Source: Dallia pectoralis (lineage: Eukaryota > Chordata > Actinopteri > Esociformes > Umbridae). Taken from it: a stretch of DNA of 64,000 nucleotides. Made by a program: the position numbers and the translations under genes. The stretch lies in NCBI GenBank assembly GCA_029465975.1, contig CM055756.1, forward strand, positions 310,001-374,000. The letters are read 5' to 3'. Below, one piece after another: positions 32,641 to 44,565 of this stretch (position 1 is the stretch's first letter; every line of letters begins with the position of its first letter). The notes under the pieces were generated by a model. It searched no databases, was not told the origin of the DNA, and worked only from the letters and a program-made list of their open reading frames with translations.

Positions 32641-33107
32641 CTGGGCTCTTTCGAAACTCCTTCACACATCTCTTGTGTTTTTGTGTAAAAAATTCAGTGT
32701 CAGGTTCTATGCTCTTTCTCAAATACTGCACAGCAAACCGGTACCTTCAAACCAAAACAGACACATTGTTCTTTAATAGGTTGTTCTGGCTCCACAACTG
32801 CAACAATTCACCCAGGTATTTTGATCTGTATTGTAACGTGTAAGTGCCTCTGAATACAATGAAAGCAAAAAGATTTTAATGGTCCTTTTAAAACACAAGG
32901 GACAAATCAATTGTTTCAGGCAGGATGTCCAAATGAGTCAAACACACTGTACCAAATTCAGGCTACATATCGCTTTCCTTTGTGTTTAAATGAAAGCCTT
33001 GTGTCCAACGCCACCAACACAAAACATGTTCTGAAGATCCCACTTCCCCCTGGCTTAACCAGCTTGGTAAACCTCTGGGGCCAAAACATTCAAAAATAAA
33101 AATCTAT
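32641..33107. other. Non-coding, nothing recognised
   Basis: No exon or repeat family recognised. Confidence 0.35.
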
Positions 33108-34295
33108 TCAGGATCAGGTAATCCATATTACTTTTATGCTGGTTTTTCAAAGCAACATTGGAATGGATCACTCTGATCCAGATACACAGTTTTCACGATA
33201 ACTAAATCCGGATAACCAGTGGTCTAAATTGGACAACATATCACAATGTGGGCTACCAGCCATGTAAAGAACAGATAGAAGAGCCAACATGGGGTCACTG
33301 TAAGTGTTTCTTATTTTGAGACAAAACACAAAAATAACAAACATCCACTTTCATTCACATTTTCTTTTATTACCCCTCATCTGAGCCACAACAAATAAAA
33401 ACTCATATATGTTAACAAATACATTGTGGATATATTGAAAACGTTGAAAAACTGATAAACAAAAGGTCAAATTTCCAATGGTTAACAAAATAAAGATTGT
33501 TCAGGGTTCTTCCAGCATTTCCAAGTCCTGCTTTTAGGAGGCGGATCTGGAGTTCCACTTTGTTTTGCTGCAGTTTGGTCAGCTTGATTTGTTCCTCTGC
33601 CAGGAGTATCTGTGCTTCTGCTTTTTCAGTTTCTAGTTTAAGAAGTGATTAAGATGTGATAGGCATCATCATTATTTTTCGGCAAAGGACGCTTTCCGCC
33701 TCTTTTCTGAGCTCCTGTGACTGCTGGCTCTACCAGTGAGGATCCAGGTTGTTCTGCTATAACAGAGATCCAGAATGAATGTGTCTTCTGCATTACGAGG
33801 AACTGGCTCACTCTCCTCTACAATCGTAGGCTCACCACCCCCTACAACACCTTGAATCCCGTGCAGGGCTTTAGAAATTATTTTTGCCAGGCTCATCTCT
33901 GATGATTGTTTCTTAGAAATTAATATACAGTGATGAATGACATTGACTCTATTGGTGTTGGTTGTTATTGAAAGCGGCTTGGGTGATTATTTCATGGGGA
34001 CATTGTATTTTATTTTTACTTTATTATACTGAATAGCTTAATTGGTAGCCTAGTCTACTTTATCTACTTTATCACTGTTACAAGTTTATACAAGTCAAGT
34101 GCAAAATATAAATACAAGTATATACACAAAATGAAACAAGTCTATTATTTGTCCAATTTTAACGCTTTACTACATTTTCTTCCTGGAATCCACCTTGAAA
34201 TCCTACCCCCTGTTGGGATCAGGATAATCCTGTTTTTTTGGATCAAAGTTATCCAATTCCTACTGACAAACTGAAGATTTGATCCAGATTAAAAC
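33108..34295 (-). mobile_element. Harbinger-like element with Myb-protein remnant
   Basis: The ends share inverted motifs (ggatcactctgatccag near 33173; ggatcaaagttatccaa near 34240 in inverse arrangement). On minus, MSLAKIISKALHGIQGVVGG starts at 33894-33896, and a later stretch reads KLETEKAEAQILLAEEQIKL then TKLQQNKVELQIRLLKAG, a coiled-coil tail like that of the Myb/SANT partner protein of PIF/Harbinger transposons. No transposase frame. Boundaries approximate. Confidence 0.5.
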
Positions 34296-34419
34296 TAATT
34301 ACAGTGTCCATGCTACGGATGATTCAGAACTCACTACAACTAATAGGGACACAGTTTGATTTGTCTCTCTCATGTCATCTTTGCCCCATTCTCCATTCTT
34401 TCACTCTCTTGGTCACGGT

Positions 34420-34930
34420 TTTGCACTCTCTTTCTCTCTCTCTGTCCCTCCCTTTTTCTCTGTCTCTCTGCCCCTCCCTCTTTCTCTGTCTCTCTGTCCC
34501 TCCCTCTTTCTCTGTCCCATCCATCTGTCTCTCTGCCCCTCCCTCTTTCTCTGTCTCTCTGCCCCTCCCTCTTTCTCTGTCCCATCCATCTGTCTCTCTG
34601 CCCCTCCCTCTTTCTCTGTCTCTCTGCCCCTCCCTCTTTCTCTGTCCCATCCATCTGTCTATCTGTCCCTCCCTTTTTCTCTGTCTCTCTGTCCCTCCCT
34701 CTTTCTCTGTCCCATCCCTCTGTCTCTCTGTCCCTCCCTTTTTCTCTGTCTCTCTGTCCCTCCTTCTTTCTCTGTCGCTCCCTCATTCTCTGTCTCTCTG
34801 TCCCTCCCTCTTTCTCTGTCCCATCCATCTGTCTATCTGTCCCTCCCTCTTTCTCTGTCCCATCCCTCTGTCTCTCTGTCCCTCCCTTTTTCTCTGTCTC
34901 TCTGTCCCTCCCTCTTTTTCAGTCTCTTCC
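34420..34930. repeat. Pyrimidine-rich minisatellite
   Basis: Irregular repeats of 'ctgtctctctgtccctccct' and 'ctttctctgtcccatccat'. All three + frames and two - frames stay open through it (Ser/Leu/Pro or Arg/Glu/Gly repeats). These are not genes. Confidence 0.93.
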
Positions 34931-35040
34931 TCTGTCACTTTGTCTATCACGCCCATATAGACACAAAGTGTTGTGTGGTCACAGCTCAAATACACACAGT
35001 TAGAGATCTACCCCTGCCCCCCAACTGGCAAACAAGTCTA

Positions 35041-35130
35041 CACACACATGCACACACACACATGCAAACACACACATGCACACACGCACATGCACACACG
35101 CACATGCACACACACAAGCACAACGCATTT
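35041..35130. repeat. CA-rich 'cacatgcacacac' repeat
   Basis: Short imperfect CACATG/CACACA repeat; no coding content. Confidence 0.8.
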
Positions 35131-35335
35131 AATCATACTGTAATTTACACACATTTTGCACTGGCTTCTCTCTCCTCCGCTACCCATTTCTCGTTCTCTA
35201 AAACCCATATCGTCTCCCTAAAATACACTGACTCTCTCACACACAGACACTATCTCTGGCACACACAGGGCTCTGCAGTCGTGCTGAACTGAATGGGGGT
35301 CTTTGAGTGGCTCTGGCCCGGGGCCATATGAGAAG

Positions 35336-35537
35336 CTGCTGTGTCTGGGGGAGGGGGGGCAGATATCAGAGAGGTCTCCAAGTTCAGACATGCACTGGAC
35401 CACAAGCAGATTGTGAAGGTGGTCACCCACACACAATCTGCTGTGTCTGGGGGAGGGGGGGCAGATATCAGAGAGGTCTCCAAGTTCAGACATGCACTGG
35501 ACCACAAGCAGATTGTGAAGGTGGTCACCCACACACA
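35336..35537 (+). repeat. 102-bp exact tandem duplication, followed by (CA)n
   Basis: The segment starting ctgctgtgtctgggg at 35336 recurs identically at 35438 and ends in a cacccacacac run that leads into a CA microsatellite (to about 35606). The unit is 34 codons long, so the open frames across it repeat a 34-residue block, but no gene context supports coding. Confidence 0.95.
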
Positions 35538-35609
35538 CACACACACACACACTCACCACACACACACACCACACACACACACACACACACACTCACGCAC
35601 ACACGCGCT

Positions 35610-36780
35610 GTGGTTACACAATAATATCAAAAACTGCATTTAATGGGCGCTTAGAATTAATGTTCACTGTATAATAATAATCTTCACCTGCAATAGACCT
35701 CCCACAGTTTCTCTAAGATTTTTTGTATTTTAAGTGTTGGACTGTAAAAACACGAGGAAATCATCAGCTCTAAGTTATTATAATCATTTGAAATTATGCT
35801 ATCTCTGTTGAACTAGTCAATATAATTTAAAATGATGATGTTTCAGTTATATCAGTGTTGAACTTCATGTTGTCAATATAAATTAAAATGATGTAAATTA
35901 CAGTACCCCTGGAATGTAAGGCCAGTAAGGAAGTTAATAAACAGTGTGTTTCATTTCCTGCTGCCTGTCCTTGCTTTTAGAGCAGGTCATCCTGGTGGGC
36001 ATTGGAACATCACACAAGCCCCCTCTAGTCACACCACCATGGGACTAAACCACACCACCCAGTACTAAGGTAGGGCTCAATACCATTTAAATTTGCATTG
36101 GAGCTAATTGGAGTTTAATTGAAGCATTGGAGTTTAATTCCTGGAACTGAAATAAATAAAAAATTAACCCAACCCTGACCAAGGATTGGCTTGCTGAATA
36201 TTTTTCAATTATCATCGGCGTTTATAATGCTGGAGAAAGAGTAATGTTGGGAATTGTCACGTTACCTCTGATACAAACTTAGTTAAATATTGATCTAACT
36301 CCTATCGTAACCTGTGTACTGCATAGGTAGTGTGTTTGAGTTCTCCATCCTGGCAGATTTCCCAAGTCTGTTCACACTACATGGCAATCATTTGCTTCAT
36401 ACACACTACAACCATAGACTGATAAATACAGATTCAAACCTATGCTGTTTGAATAAGAGTATGTAGCACCCTACAACCTGATTATATGGTCGAAAGAGAA
36501 GAATTTGAAATGTGTAAGTAAGCTTTATCAACCTTATCTATCTATCTTCAGCAATGCATGACTAAGCTTATCCTGGGCATAGATAGTCTCACCTCAACTG
36601 CCCGATAATACATATCAGTTAGGCTAGATGTTGCAGATTCTTCAAGCACGTAAGAGAAAATCTCCCTCTAAGTCACTGTAACTCACATCAGACACTGTCA
36701 ATATGATGTAGAAGATTCATCATTTGGTATAGAAAGTTTGTGTTAGGTAGAAGTAAGGCAGCAGTCCTTAAAATGTGAAA
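35610..36780. other. Intergenic, nothing recognised
   Basis: Two similar AT-rich segments near 35815 and 35875 ('tcaatataa.ttaaaatgatg' shared) suggest an old small duplication. No gene. Confidence 0.35.
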
Positions 36781-36789
36781 CTTCCTGCC

Positions 36790-36985
36790 TGTGGCTGATG
36801 ACCCAATCAGGGAGCTCCATTGGTTGCTGTCTCCGGGGCAGAATCCGCTTGGGGCCTCTCATCACAAATGCCCCTGTTACGTCACACAGACCCCAGTAGC
36901 TCCATGTGTCAACCATTACTAGACCTGGCCCGAGATCCCATGCTATAAATCACCCCCCCCCCCTTTAGTCCAGTGCCTGTGTATC
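36790..36985 (+). promoter_or_regulatory. Promoter-like cluster (CCAAT, CRE, TATA)
   Basis: On + in order: CCAAT (acccaatcag, 36801), inverted CCAAT (ATTGG, 36819), a cAMP-response-like site TTACGTCAC (36877-36885) and a TATA-like CTATAAAT (36943-36950). A start would be expected near 36975. The first ATG (37013) opens only a 15-codon frame. No downstream gene is recognised, so it may drive a non-coding RNA or be fortuitous. Confidence 0.4.
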
Positions 36986-37299
36986 CAGCTTTTCTTTTAC
37001 CTTTACACTTGCTATGGACCTTGAAGATTCCAAACATGTGCAGATCACATTCTGGATGTGAATTAACTTCTTTATCCTAAACTTCTGACCAGCAGAAATT
37101 AAAAACATGCAGGTATCTTCTACCAACATTCTGAAAAGATCTCCAAAAACACTGGGACAACATGGAGGTGGGTTCAACAAGGTGGGAACGCAATTGGGAG
37201 ATGCCATCTGAGTTGTCGTACGTTACTCTGGTACAGTAACTTTCGTTCGCAGTGTCGCATTCACTCTCCCAAAAATGCACAACAATATACAACAATACT

Positions 37300-37580
37300 T
37301 GTGGAGGCAAAGGAAGTGAACTCCTACACTGGGCCCTCTGTAAGGGTGGTTGTGGTTTGTTGCTGTCCCTTGGGTCGGATGCTTGGCAAAGTTGGTGGAG
37401 TTACTTCGTGCCTGGTTGAACCTGTCTGGGTTTACCTGTGTAGAGACCACAGTGTCTTTAGACTGGCAGGTCTCAAAAACTAGTTTTACTCTGCTATATC
37501 ATTGTGCCGGAGGACTAGGGTCACTCTATCCTGTCTTAAGACTCAATTGTTTATGTTGCATGTGACAGGGACAAGGGTCA
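37300..37580 (+). mobile_element. Interspersed repeat, same family as 62.2-62.9 kb
   Basis: Landmarks 'ggtcggatgcttggcaaagt', 'ctgtctgggtttacctgtg', 'gagaccacagtgtcttt' and 'attgtgccggagga' parallel those at 62.47-62.6 kb in the same order. It is a common fish interspersed element, here 5' part only; its 3' part may be the segment at 38.82-39.03 kb. Confidence 0.6.
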
Positions 37581-37830
37581 GTCTGAGTGGAGTGTGCTCA
37601 AGTATCCTTATGAATCCAAAGAATGCTCTCTCTAACTTTCTCTGTGTCTCGTTTAACATTAGGAGAACCTAGGCCCTATAACTGAGCCTCTGGAATACCT
37701 GGGTCAAATTACTTGTATCTGTCCCTGTCCAAAGTCTTCCTGATTGTGTTGCACATCAAGTTTCTACCTGATGATTCCTGCTGCCACTGCCTACATCCCA
37801 CCTGATGGTCCTTGTCCACATGGTTGGAGG

Positions 37831-38640
37831 AGTGGTGTAGCTCAGTGGTAGAGTGCATGTTTGTATGTATGGTGTCCTGGGTTACTATTGGAGGAGTTGG
37901 TATCTCAGTGGTAGAGTGCATGTTTGTATGTATGGTGTCCTGGGTTACTATTGGAGGAGTTGGTATCTCAGTGGTAGAGTGCATGCTCTGTATGTATGGT
38001 GTCCTGGGTTCCTATTGGAGGAGTTGGTATCTCAGTGGTAGAGTGCATGTTTGTATGTATGGTGTCCTGGGTTCCTATTGGAGGAGTTGGTATCTCAGTG
38101 GTAGAGTGCATGCTCTGTATGTATGATGTCCTGGGTTCCTATTGGAGGAGTTGGTATCTCAGTGGTAGAGTGCATGCTCTGTATGTATGATGTCCTGGGT
38201 TCCTATTGGAGGAGTTGGTATCTCAGTGGTAGAGTGCATGCTCTGTATGTATGATGTCCTGGGTTCCTATTGGAGGAGTTGGTATCTCAGTGGTAGAGTG
38301 CATGCTCTGTATGTATGATGTCCTGGGTTCCTATTGGAGGAGTTGGTATCTCAGTGGTAGAGTGCATGCTCTGTATGTATGATGTCCTGGGTTCCTATTG
38401 GAGGAGTTGGTATCTCAGTGGTAGAGTGCATGCTCTGTATGTATGATGTCCTGGGTTCCTATTGGAGGAGTTGGTATCTCAGTGGTAGAGTGCATGCTCT
38501 GTATGTATGATGTCCTGGGTTCCTATTGGAGGAGTTGGTATCTCAGTGGTAGAGTGCATGTTTGTATGTATGATGTCCTGGGTTCCTATTGGAGGATTTG
38601 TTAGCTCAGTGGTAGAGTGCATGTTTGTATGTATGGTGTC
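37831..38640 (+). repeat. Tandem array of 13 tRNA-derived SINE heads
   Basis: Thirteen copies of a 63-64-bp unit, each with a tRNA A-box-like TATCTCAGTGGTAGAGTGCA and a B-box-like CCTGGGTTCC. The first and last copies keep the canonical TAGCTCAGTGGTAGAG; the inner eleven have TATCTCAG. The array runs into a LINE-type 3' tail at 38641. The structure is that of a tRNA-headed SINE whose head was tandemly amplified. Inner units alternate tgtttgtatg and tgctctgtatg variants. Confidence 0.9.
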
Positions 38641-38705
38641 TGTTGCAAATGAAAATTTGTTCAGTCAGCCATAAAAGTTAATAAAGGTTAAATACAAAAT
38701 AAACT
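38641..38705 (+). mobile_element. LINE-type 3' tail of the SINE
   Basis: 'gttgcaaatgaaaatttgtt' then 'gttaataaaggttaaata' resembles the tail of the LINE fragments at about 10.6 and 56.8 kb, as expected for a SINE that borrows LINE reverse transcriptase. Confidence 0.65.
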
Positions 38706-38819
38706 GTTATGCAGCTGATTCTGTGTAAAGATTCTGGACACTGCCCACATGAATCTATTGCCCTGCTTGTCATCTAAACACGTGGCCCAAAAGGTCATGG
38801 ACAAGTGGCCCAAAAGGTC

Positions 38820-39035
38820 ATGAACTCTGATAATCTACACTCTGCATAGCCAGAAGAGAAGTGGTCACCCCGTAGAGTCTGGTTTCTCTAGATTTACAGT
38901 TTCAACACTACTAGGGAGTTTCTCGATTAACCCTGTTGTTGCTTGTTCTTTGTGGTTTTAGCCTGAGTATCTGTAAATGCTCTTTGTGACAACAGCTGAT
39001 GTGAGAAAGGCTTACTAAAATACATTTGATTCATT
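38820..39035 (+). mobile_element. Fish interspersed repeat, 3' part
   Basis: 'agccagaagagaagtggtca', 'gagtctggtttctctag', 'gggagtttctcgatta' and 'tttgtgacaacagctgatgt' ending 'aaaatacatttgattcatt' match the second copy at 62.72-62.88 kb and a family widespread in fish. Confidence 0.7.
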
Positions 39036-39485
39036 TATGCCGGTCCTGACTTTGGATACATTCAGTACGCCCAACTCTTCAACTATGAAATAAGCCACCT
39101 AAGAGTGGTACAGTCCAGGAAGCATATAGGGTGGGTTGGAATGTTGCATTACCCTGGAAAAAGAGGGGGGTCATGAGGTCTAACCAAGTAAGGACAGCAT
39201 ATAAACCCTGAGAGACAAAAGTACGGATCTGCATGTATCCGAGTCAAGAGTAACAGTGGCATTAAAGTGCTGAAGACTGGCATGACCATTAGCATGAGAT
39301 CAGCCTTTTAGAAACACGGTGGAATTTCCATGCAACACAACAAGTCATGTACTGTACTACCCACTGGGCGTCAGATTTGCTTGTCGTCAGGTTTTCACAA
39401 GGCGAATCAATTGCGCTGTAAATGAGTCAGTGTGCCGCAGCATGTTGATTCACCTCAGGAAATCCTCTTTACAATAATGACTTAC

Positions 39486-39675
39486 AGTGGCCCGGGCTGC
39501 TGGTAGTCTGTCCAGAGGTCAGAGGGGAGGAAGGAGGTCGCTGTTCCTCATATGACCTGGGTGTGTCCGGGGGGGGGGGGCTTGGCTGGAGGCTGTGAAG
39601 TTTGGGGACGGGGTGTTGCTCGGCCCTCCTGTAGACTTCCTCACTCGGCTGTGGGGCCTTTTTGAAAGGCGGCAT
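39486..39675 (-). CDS. Possible orphan exon (Pro-rich), low confidence
   Basis: On minus an ATG (39673-39675, cATGc) opens 63 codons (MPPFKKAPQPSEEVYRRAEQ...SGQTTSSPGH) to a perfect donor CACT|gtaagt. The frame crosses a run of about 12 C, so it may be unstable. If joined to the GLIS2 exon at 30255 it would be out of frame with the GLIS2 ATG, so it is not simply the GLIS2 N-terminus. It could be a 5' exon of an unknown transcript, or chance. Confidence 0.25.
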
Positions 39676-39778
39676 TGTGCTCCACAGGAGCCCCCCTCAA
39701 ACCACCCCATTGGCCAAAGTAAATACAGGCTGTAGCAGCTGAATGAGAGCAAGCAGGGTGAGACGCTAGTGAGACGGG

Positions 39779-40021
39779 TTAGAAGGCCAGTGTGGGAGTA
39801 GTAGAAGGCCAGTGTGGGAGTAGTAGAAGGCCAGTGTGGGAGTAGTAGAAGGCCAGTGTGGGAGTAGTAGAAGGCCAGTGTGGGAGTAGTAGAAGGCCAG
39901 TGTGGGAGTAGTAGAAGGCCAGTGTGGGAGTAGTAGAAGGCCAGTGTGGGAGTAGTAGAAGGCCAGTGTGGGAGTAGTAGAAGGCCAGTGTGGGAGTAGT
40001 AGAAGGCCAGTGTGGGAGTAG
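39779..40021 (+). repeat. 22-bp minisatellite
   Basis: Eleven near-identical copies of AGTAGAAGGCCAGTGTGGGA plus GT. It creates open minus frames of Leu/Pro/His/Trp/Tyr repeats that are not genes. Confidence 0.96.
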
Positions 40022-40789
40022 GGGCGGTGTTCTGGGTTCCCCACACCCCCCTCCAAACCTCCCATTACAATCTAGGGCTGTTTTTGTCCAATGGAAGGAA
40101 CCACTCACCTCCCTTTGGAGAAAACCAGGTGTGAGGAAGTTGAGGGGGATAAGGGAGGTGAAGAGTAGGAGTTGGATGGGGTGAAGGGGGAGCAAAGTCA
40201 GAGGGAGAAAGGGGTGGTGGATGGGAGGAATGGGATAAGCCATGAGGAGCAAAAATAGAGGATAAGTAGGAGGTGTGTCGTAGGTAATGGAACAAGGTCA
40301 GGGTTAGGGTTTGTGGGAACACCTCCACCGCTCCAAGCCAGGATCAGTGGTGACCTCTGACCCCTCTCTGACCTACTGAACTATATCCCAGCAGATTAAA
40401 TCTACACTCAGACTTCTATTCCAGCTTAGAAAAAACACAGTACTATTGGAAGACAATGGAAGGTTGTGAGTGTGATAACTATTGTTTCATGAGAACACAA
40501 TGATGGCTTGTGTTTCTGTAAGGACAGTATAATTAAGAAAACTGCTAGTGGGGACATTTGCCAGTCCCCGTTAGAATGAAAAATCTATTCTGTTTTGATG
40601 TTAGAGTCAAATTAACATTTTTGAATTATTTTTAGGGTTATGTGTTTGAAGTAAGGGTTAAGAAAAATTGAATTTGTATGGACATCTTTTCCCGTGAAGA
40701 CAGAGAGAGTATGATGATGAAACCTTGTCTAAGATGGATTTTATCTGAATCCCCCTCTGACCCAGGAGGTCCCTGCAGAAAGTAGCACA
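40022..40789. other. Non-coding
   Basis: Purine-rich strand at 40130-40330; nothing else recognised. Confidence 0.35.
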
Positions 40790-40960
40790 CACACCATCTC
40801 ACCATCTCACCATCACACCATCTCACCATATCACCATCTCACCATCTCACCATCACACCATCTCACCATCTCACCATCACACCATCACACCATCTCACCA
40901 TCACACCATCTCACCATCTCACCATCTCACCATCTCAACATCTCACCATCTCACCATCCA
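40790..40960 (+). repeat. (CACCATCT/CACCATCA)n repeat
   Basis: About 20 copies of an 8-bp unit caccatct alternating with caccatca. Confidence 0.95.
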
Positions 40961-41369
40961 AGACACCAAGGGAGGCCAGTCCGACCCTCCAGCCCGACCC
41001 TCCGACCCTCCCAGGGGATCAGCTGAACTGTTAGCTACTTCTTTCTCATCTCCCTTAAGCCCTCCTCAGTGCCCTTGTAATGTGGACATCTGTCACAAAC
41101 GCCACGGGTTAAAACTGAGCACCTTTGACACTGTAAGTTAATATGTGAGGTTGAGTCCAGGCCTGCACGTTTCCTCTGAGCCCAGCTGACTGCACGTGAC
41201 AGGTTCCAATACAGGTGTGGCCAGGAGTTTAACCTAAACCATTTCAAAAGAATTCCAGAGGGATTCCAATAAACTGTTTACTCGGATATTATCATATTCT
41301 AGTGAAAACAGGTGGCGACGGGTTTGAAAGGAAACCTTTTTAATTGTCCCTGATTTGGAAGAACGTGCA

Positions 41370-41485
41370 ATGCCAGGGATCCGGGTTTGATTGCCAGATG
41401 GGCCAAAAAACTATTAAAATGTATACACTTACTTCTGTAAATCACATTGGATAAGAGCATTTGCTAAATGATTAACTTAAAGGGT
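41370..41485 (+). mobile_element. tRNA-derived SINE remnant
   Basis: A B-box-like 'ccgggtttgattgcc' is followed by 'tgtaaatcacattggataag' and 'agcatttgctaaatgatta', the conserved 3' domain of a widespread fish tRNA SINE. The A-box part is lost. Confidence 0.65.
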
Positions 41486-44040
41486 TCAACTTAAATGTAC
41501 TGTGATATGGCCTCAAGTTGCTTGGCATATTACATCATTTGATGCCTGTTCAGACAGGAAACCAGATTATGCCTGAAGTGATCTCATCACTGATTATTCA
41601 CCAAAGCCATCCATTCCGTCATCTTGTACCACAGCCTACAACCTTTTCTGAACACATCAATTAATAGAAAATATGGAGCATCTCTTTTGTCTTTTTCATC
41701 CTAATGATAGATGCTCTCTAAAGAGATTCCTCTAAAACAGGACAGCCTATACGCCAAGACAAATATGTCTTCCAATTACATATCGTTTTGAGAAATGGGC
41801 TGACCAAAGTAGGTGGAGTTTTTCCTGCAGCCTAGCACAGGATTGCACAGAATATCCTCAGCAAACACTAAATCTGCTGGCCACTAACCTAATCAAATTC
41901 AAGCATGTCTCTGTCCTGTTTGTACTGTCCTTTTCCAGGCCAAACAGAGAACAGACAAATAGATTGGTAACCAGGCAACAGTTTTTGGCCTGCCACCACC
42001 GAACAACACTGGACTTCTCCTTTCTGTTATTTTCTAGTAGTGTCTCACTCTTCCACTTCTCCATCATCGCTATAGTGCAAGACTGCCCCAACCTCCACTG
42101 ACACACAGACACCCAAACCACAGTCTACCAAGTCCCTCCCCTCCCTGGCCCATCACTCAACAATGACACATGAACGCACCGCACAAATGCTTGCACTCAC
42201 GAAATGCATGCACTCACCCACACTCACACACACGCAAACAAACACACCCTGAGCTGAGATATTTTTTCCTCCCCAGCCAGCAACCTCAGACAGGAAACCT
42301 TAGTTTCCACTCCTCCACTGGGCCTCTCTCTCTCTACCTCTTTCTACCGCGCATTTCATTCTGATGTTCCTTTCCCTTTCTCACAATTGCTCTCTCTCAT
42401 ATTCTCTCCCTTCCCTCCCTCCTTTCACCATTCTATTCTCTCTCTTACCCCTCTACACCTCACATTCCCTTCTTCTCTCATTGTCTCTCAACTTTTGTCA
42501 CACTTCTGTAAGTTTACTTTGTCCTTTGTGACTCAAGACCCTTCATGTCTTTGTGTTTTCTGTCCTGTTCAATACACCACCCGTTTGTTTCCCCTGTCAG
42601 TCTCAATATCAACACACAGAGGAACATGGACCCTGAAATAATAACGGTAGGAGACTGAGGGAGACAAAGAGTGAAAAGGAGCTGAGGGAGACAAAGAAGG
42701 ACAGAAAGTAAAGACATCGGACAACACTAGAAGGTCCAATCTAATGAAGTCTCAGGATAATACCAGCTGACATTAGGAAAGTGATAGACAGACAGGGGGA
42801 GGGAGTAAGAAGCCAGTAAGATGTGTAGAGTAATGTTCCCTATCCACAACACTGCCACTTCAATTCCAGAGAGCGATAAGGTGTTAGGAGCGTGTCCGCG
42901 GAATGGACAAACACGGCTGCCACTGAACCAAAGTCACATAGAACCACTGCAGATTATTATCCAGTGTTTATTGTTGATGTGATGCTAACAGACTGACAGT
43001 TGTGTTCTCTCACTCCATCCAAGGACAGGGTTTCAGGAGTTATACCGAGACTAAACATACAGATAAGCAGTAAATGTCATAAGTCCCAGTATGGTTTGAT
43101 TTTCTCCAGGTATGACATACACTACTATTCACCTGCTTTTGGCCTAAATAGTTATTGCATAGTTTGCACTCCTCTAGCATAATTTTATTTTGTCTGTATC
43201 TCACTTCATCCCAACACCTCAAGCTTTTTCCAATCTTCCTCAGTCCAGTGTCTGTGTTATTTTCATCATTATCTTTTCTTATTATTGACCAGTCTGAGAT
43301 TTATCTTTTTCTTTGCAACACCTGGGATCACCTCTTCACTATTGACGTTGACACTAGTGTTTTGCGAATACTATTAAGAAGTATAATGAAGCTGCCAGAA
43401 GACGACCGGTGAGGAGTTGGTTGCTCAAACTAAACACTCTAACGTATTTGTTCATTTGCTCATTTGTGCACCGGGGCCTCCCAATCCTTTTTCTATTTTG
43501 GTTAGTGCTAGTTTGTGTTCTCAGAACAAAAATATCAATTAGCCTTTTAAAATTATAAACTTGGATTAGCAAACAGCATGTGCAATTGGAAATTCAAACG
43601 CAGGACTGATGGTTGCTGATAATGGTCCTCTGTACACATATGGAGATATTATTCAAATCTGCTGTTTCTAGCTGCAATAGTCATATACAGCATCAACAAT
43701 GTCTACACTGTTTTTCGGATCATTTTGGTGTTCTTTTAAAGGGATGTGACGTGCAAAACTACAACTAACCTTAATGACTCAGAAATGGTTCTTTGTTGAA
43801 TGAACCAGTTAACATGGACTGGCAGGTTTTGGAACGAGACATTTGAGTCCCAGCAACACAGTCTGCTGTTAATGTTCTCACACTCACTGAGTCTGTCCTA
43901 GCCTGGATTACAACCCACTCACTGACCTGACTTAAATCTGGGTCAGGAGGAAGGATGTGTAGGGACAGTGGGAGGTGACATAGGGGGAAATACTACAGCT
44001 AGGTCTCAATGATTGTATGACTGCTATTCAGAATGGGCAT
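41486..44040. other. Non-coding, no gene recognised
   Basis: CT-rich stretch at 42320-42500 and purine-rich at 42640-42720; otherwise single-copy sequence without supportable exons. Confidence 0.35.
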
Positions 44041-44281
<241 letters not shown>

Positions 44282-44565
44282 CGCCAAAGCAAGTTTAATG
44301 ACGCACAAGCATTCAAAAGTTTATTTCATATTTAAACCAAGGTCTTTGATAATGTGAACTCAACTTCATCAACCGGTCAAGCACCCAAACAGCGATGAAG
44401 CTGTGAAATATCCTTTAATACAAAACAATCCCATAGAAACAGTTAGCCCCCAGATGCCCACCTCGGCTGACGCTAGCTAGCGCTTTAGACACGTAGCACA
44501 ACAGTAGTGGAGCCTTTGAAACGCTGTGAGTAATCTGACAAAAATGTGGTCCCACACAGAGGGAA
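44282..44565. other. Non-coding, nothing recognised
   Basis: Short single-copy stretch between microsatellite and purine tract. Confidence 0.35.

Noticed and set aside
34304..35292. ORFs of 200-300 codons of Ser/Leu/Pro
   Set aside because: Pyrimidine repeat, open on several frames of both strands; no gene features.
37812..38190. + ORFs with repeated SWVTIGGVGISVVECM
   Set aside because: Translation of the SINE-head array.
37831..38640. Cluster of functional tRNA genes
   Set aside because: A/B-box-like motifs are present, but the units do not form a complete acceptor stem or clear cloverleaf and are SINE-like; called a SINE-head array instead.
39519..40252. Minus ORFs with repeated LLLPHWPSTTPT
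   Set aside because: Translation of the 22-bp minisatellite; no conserved flank.
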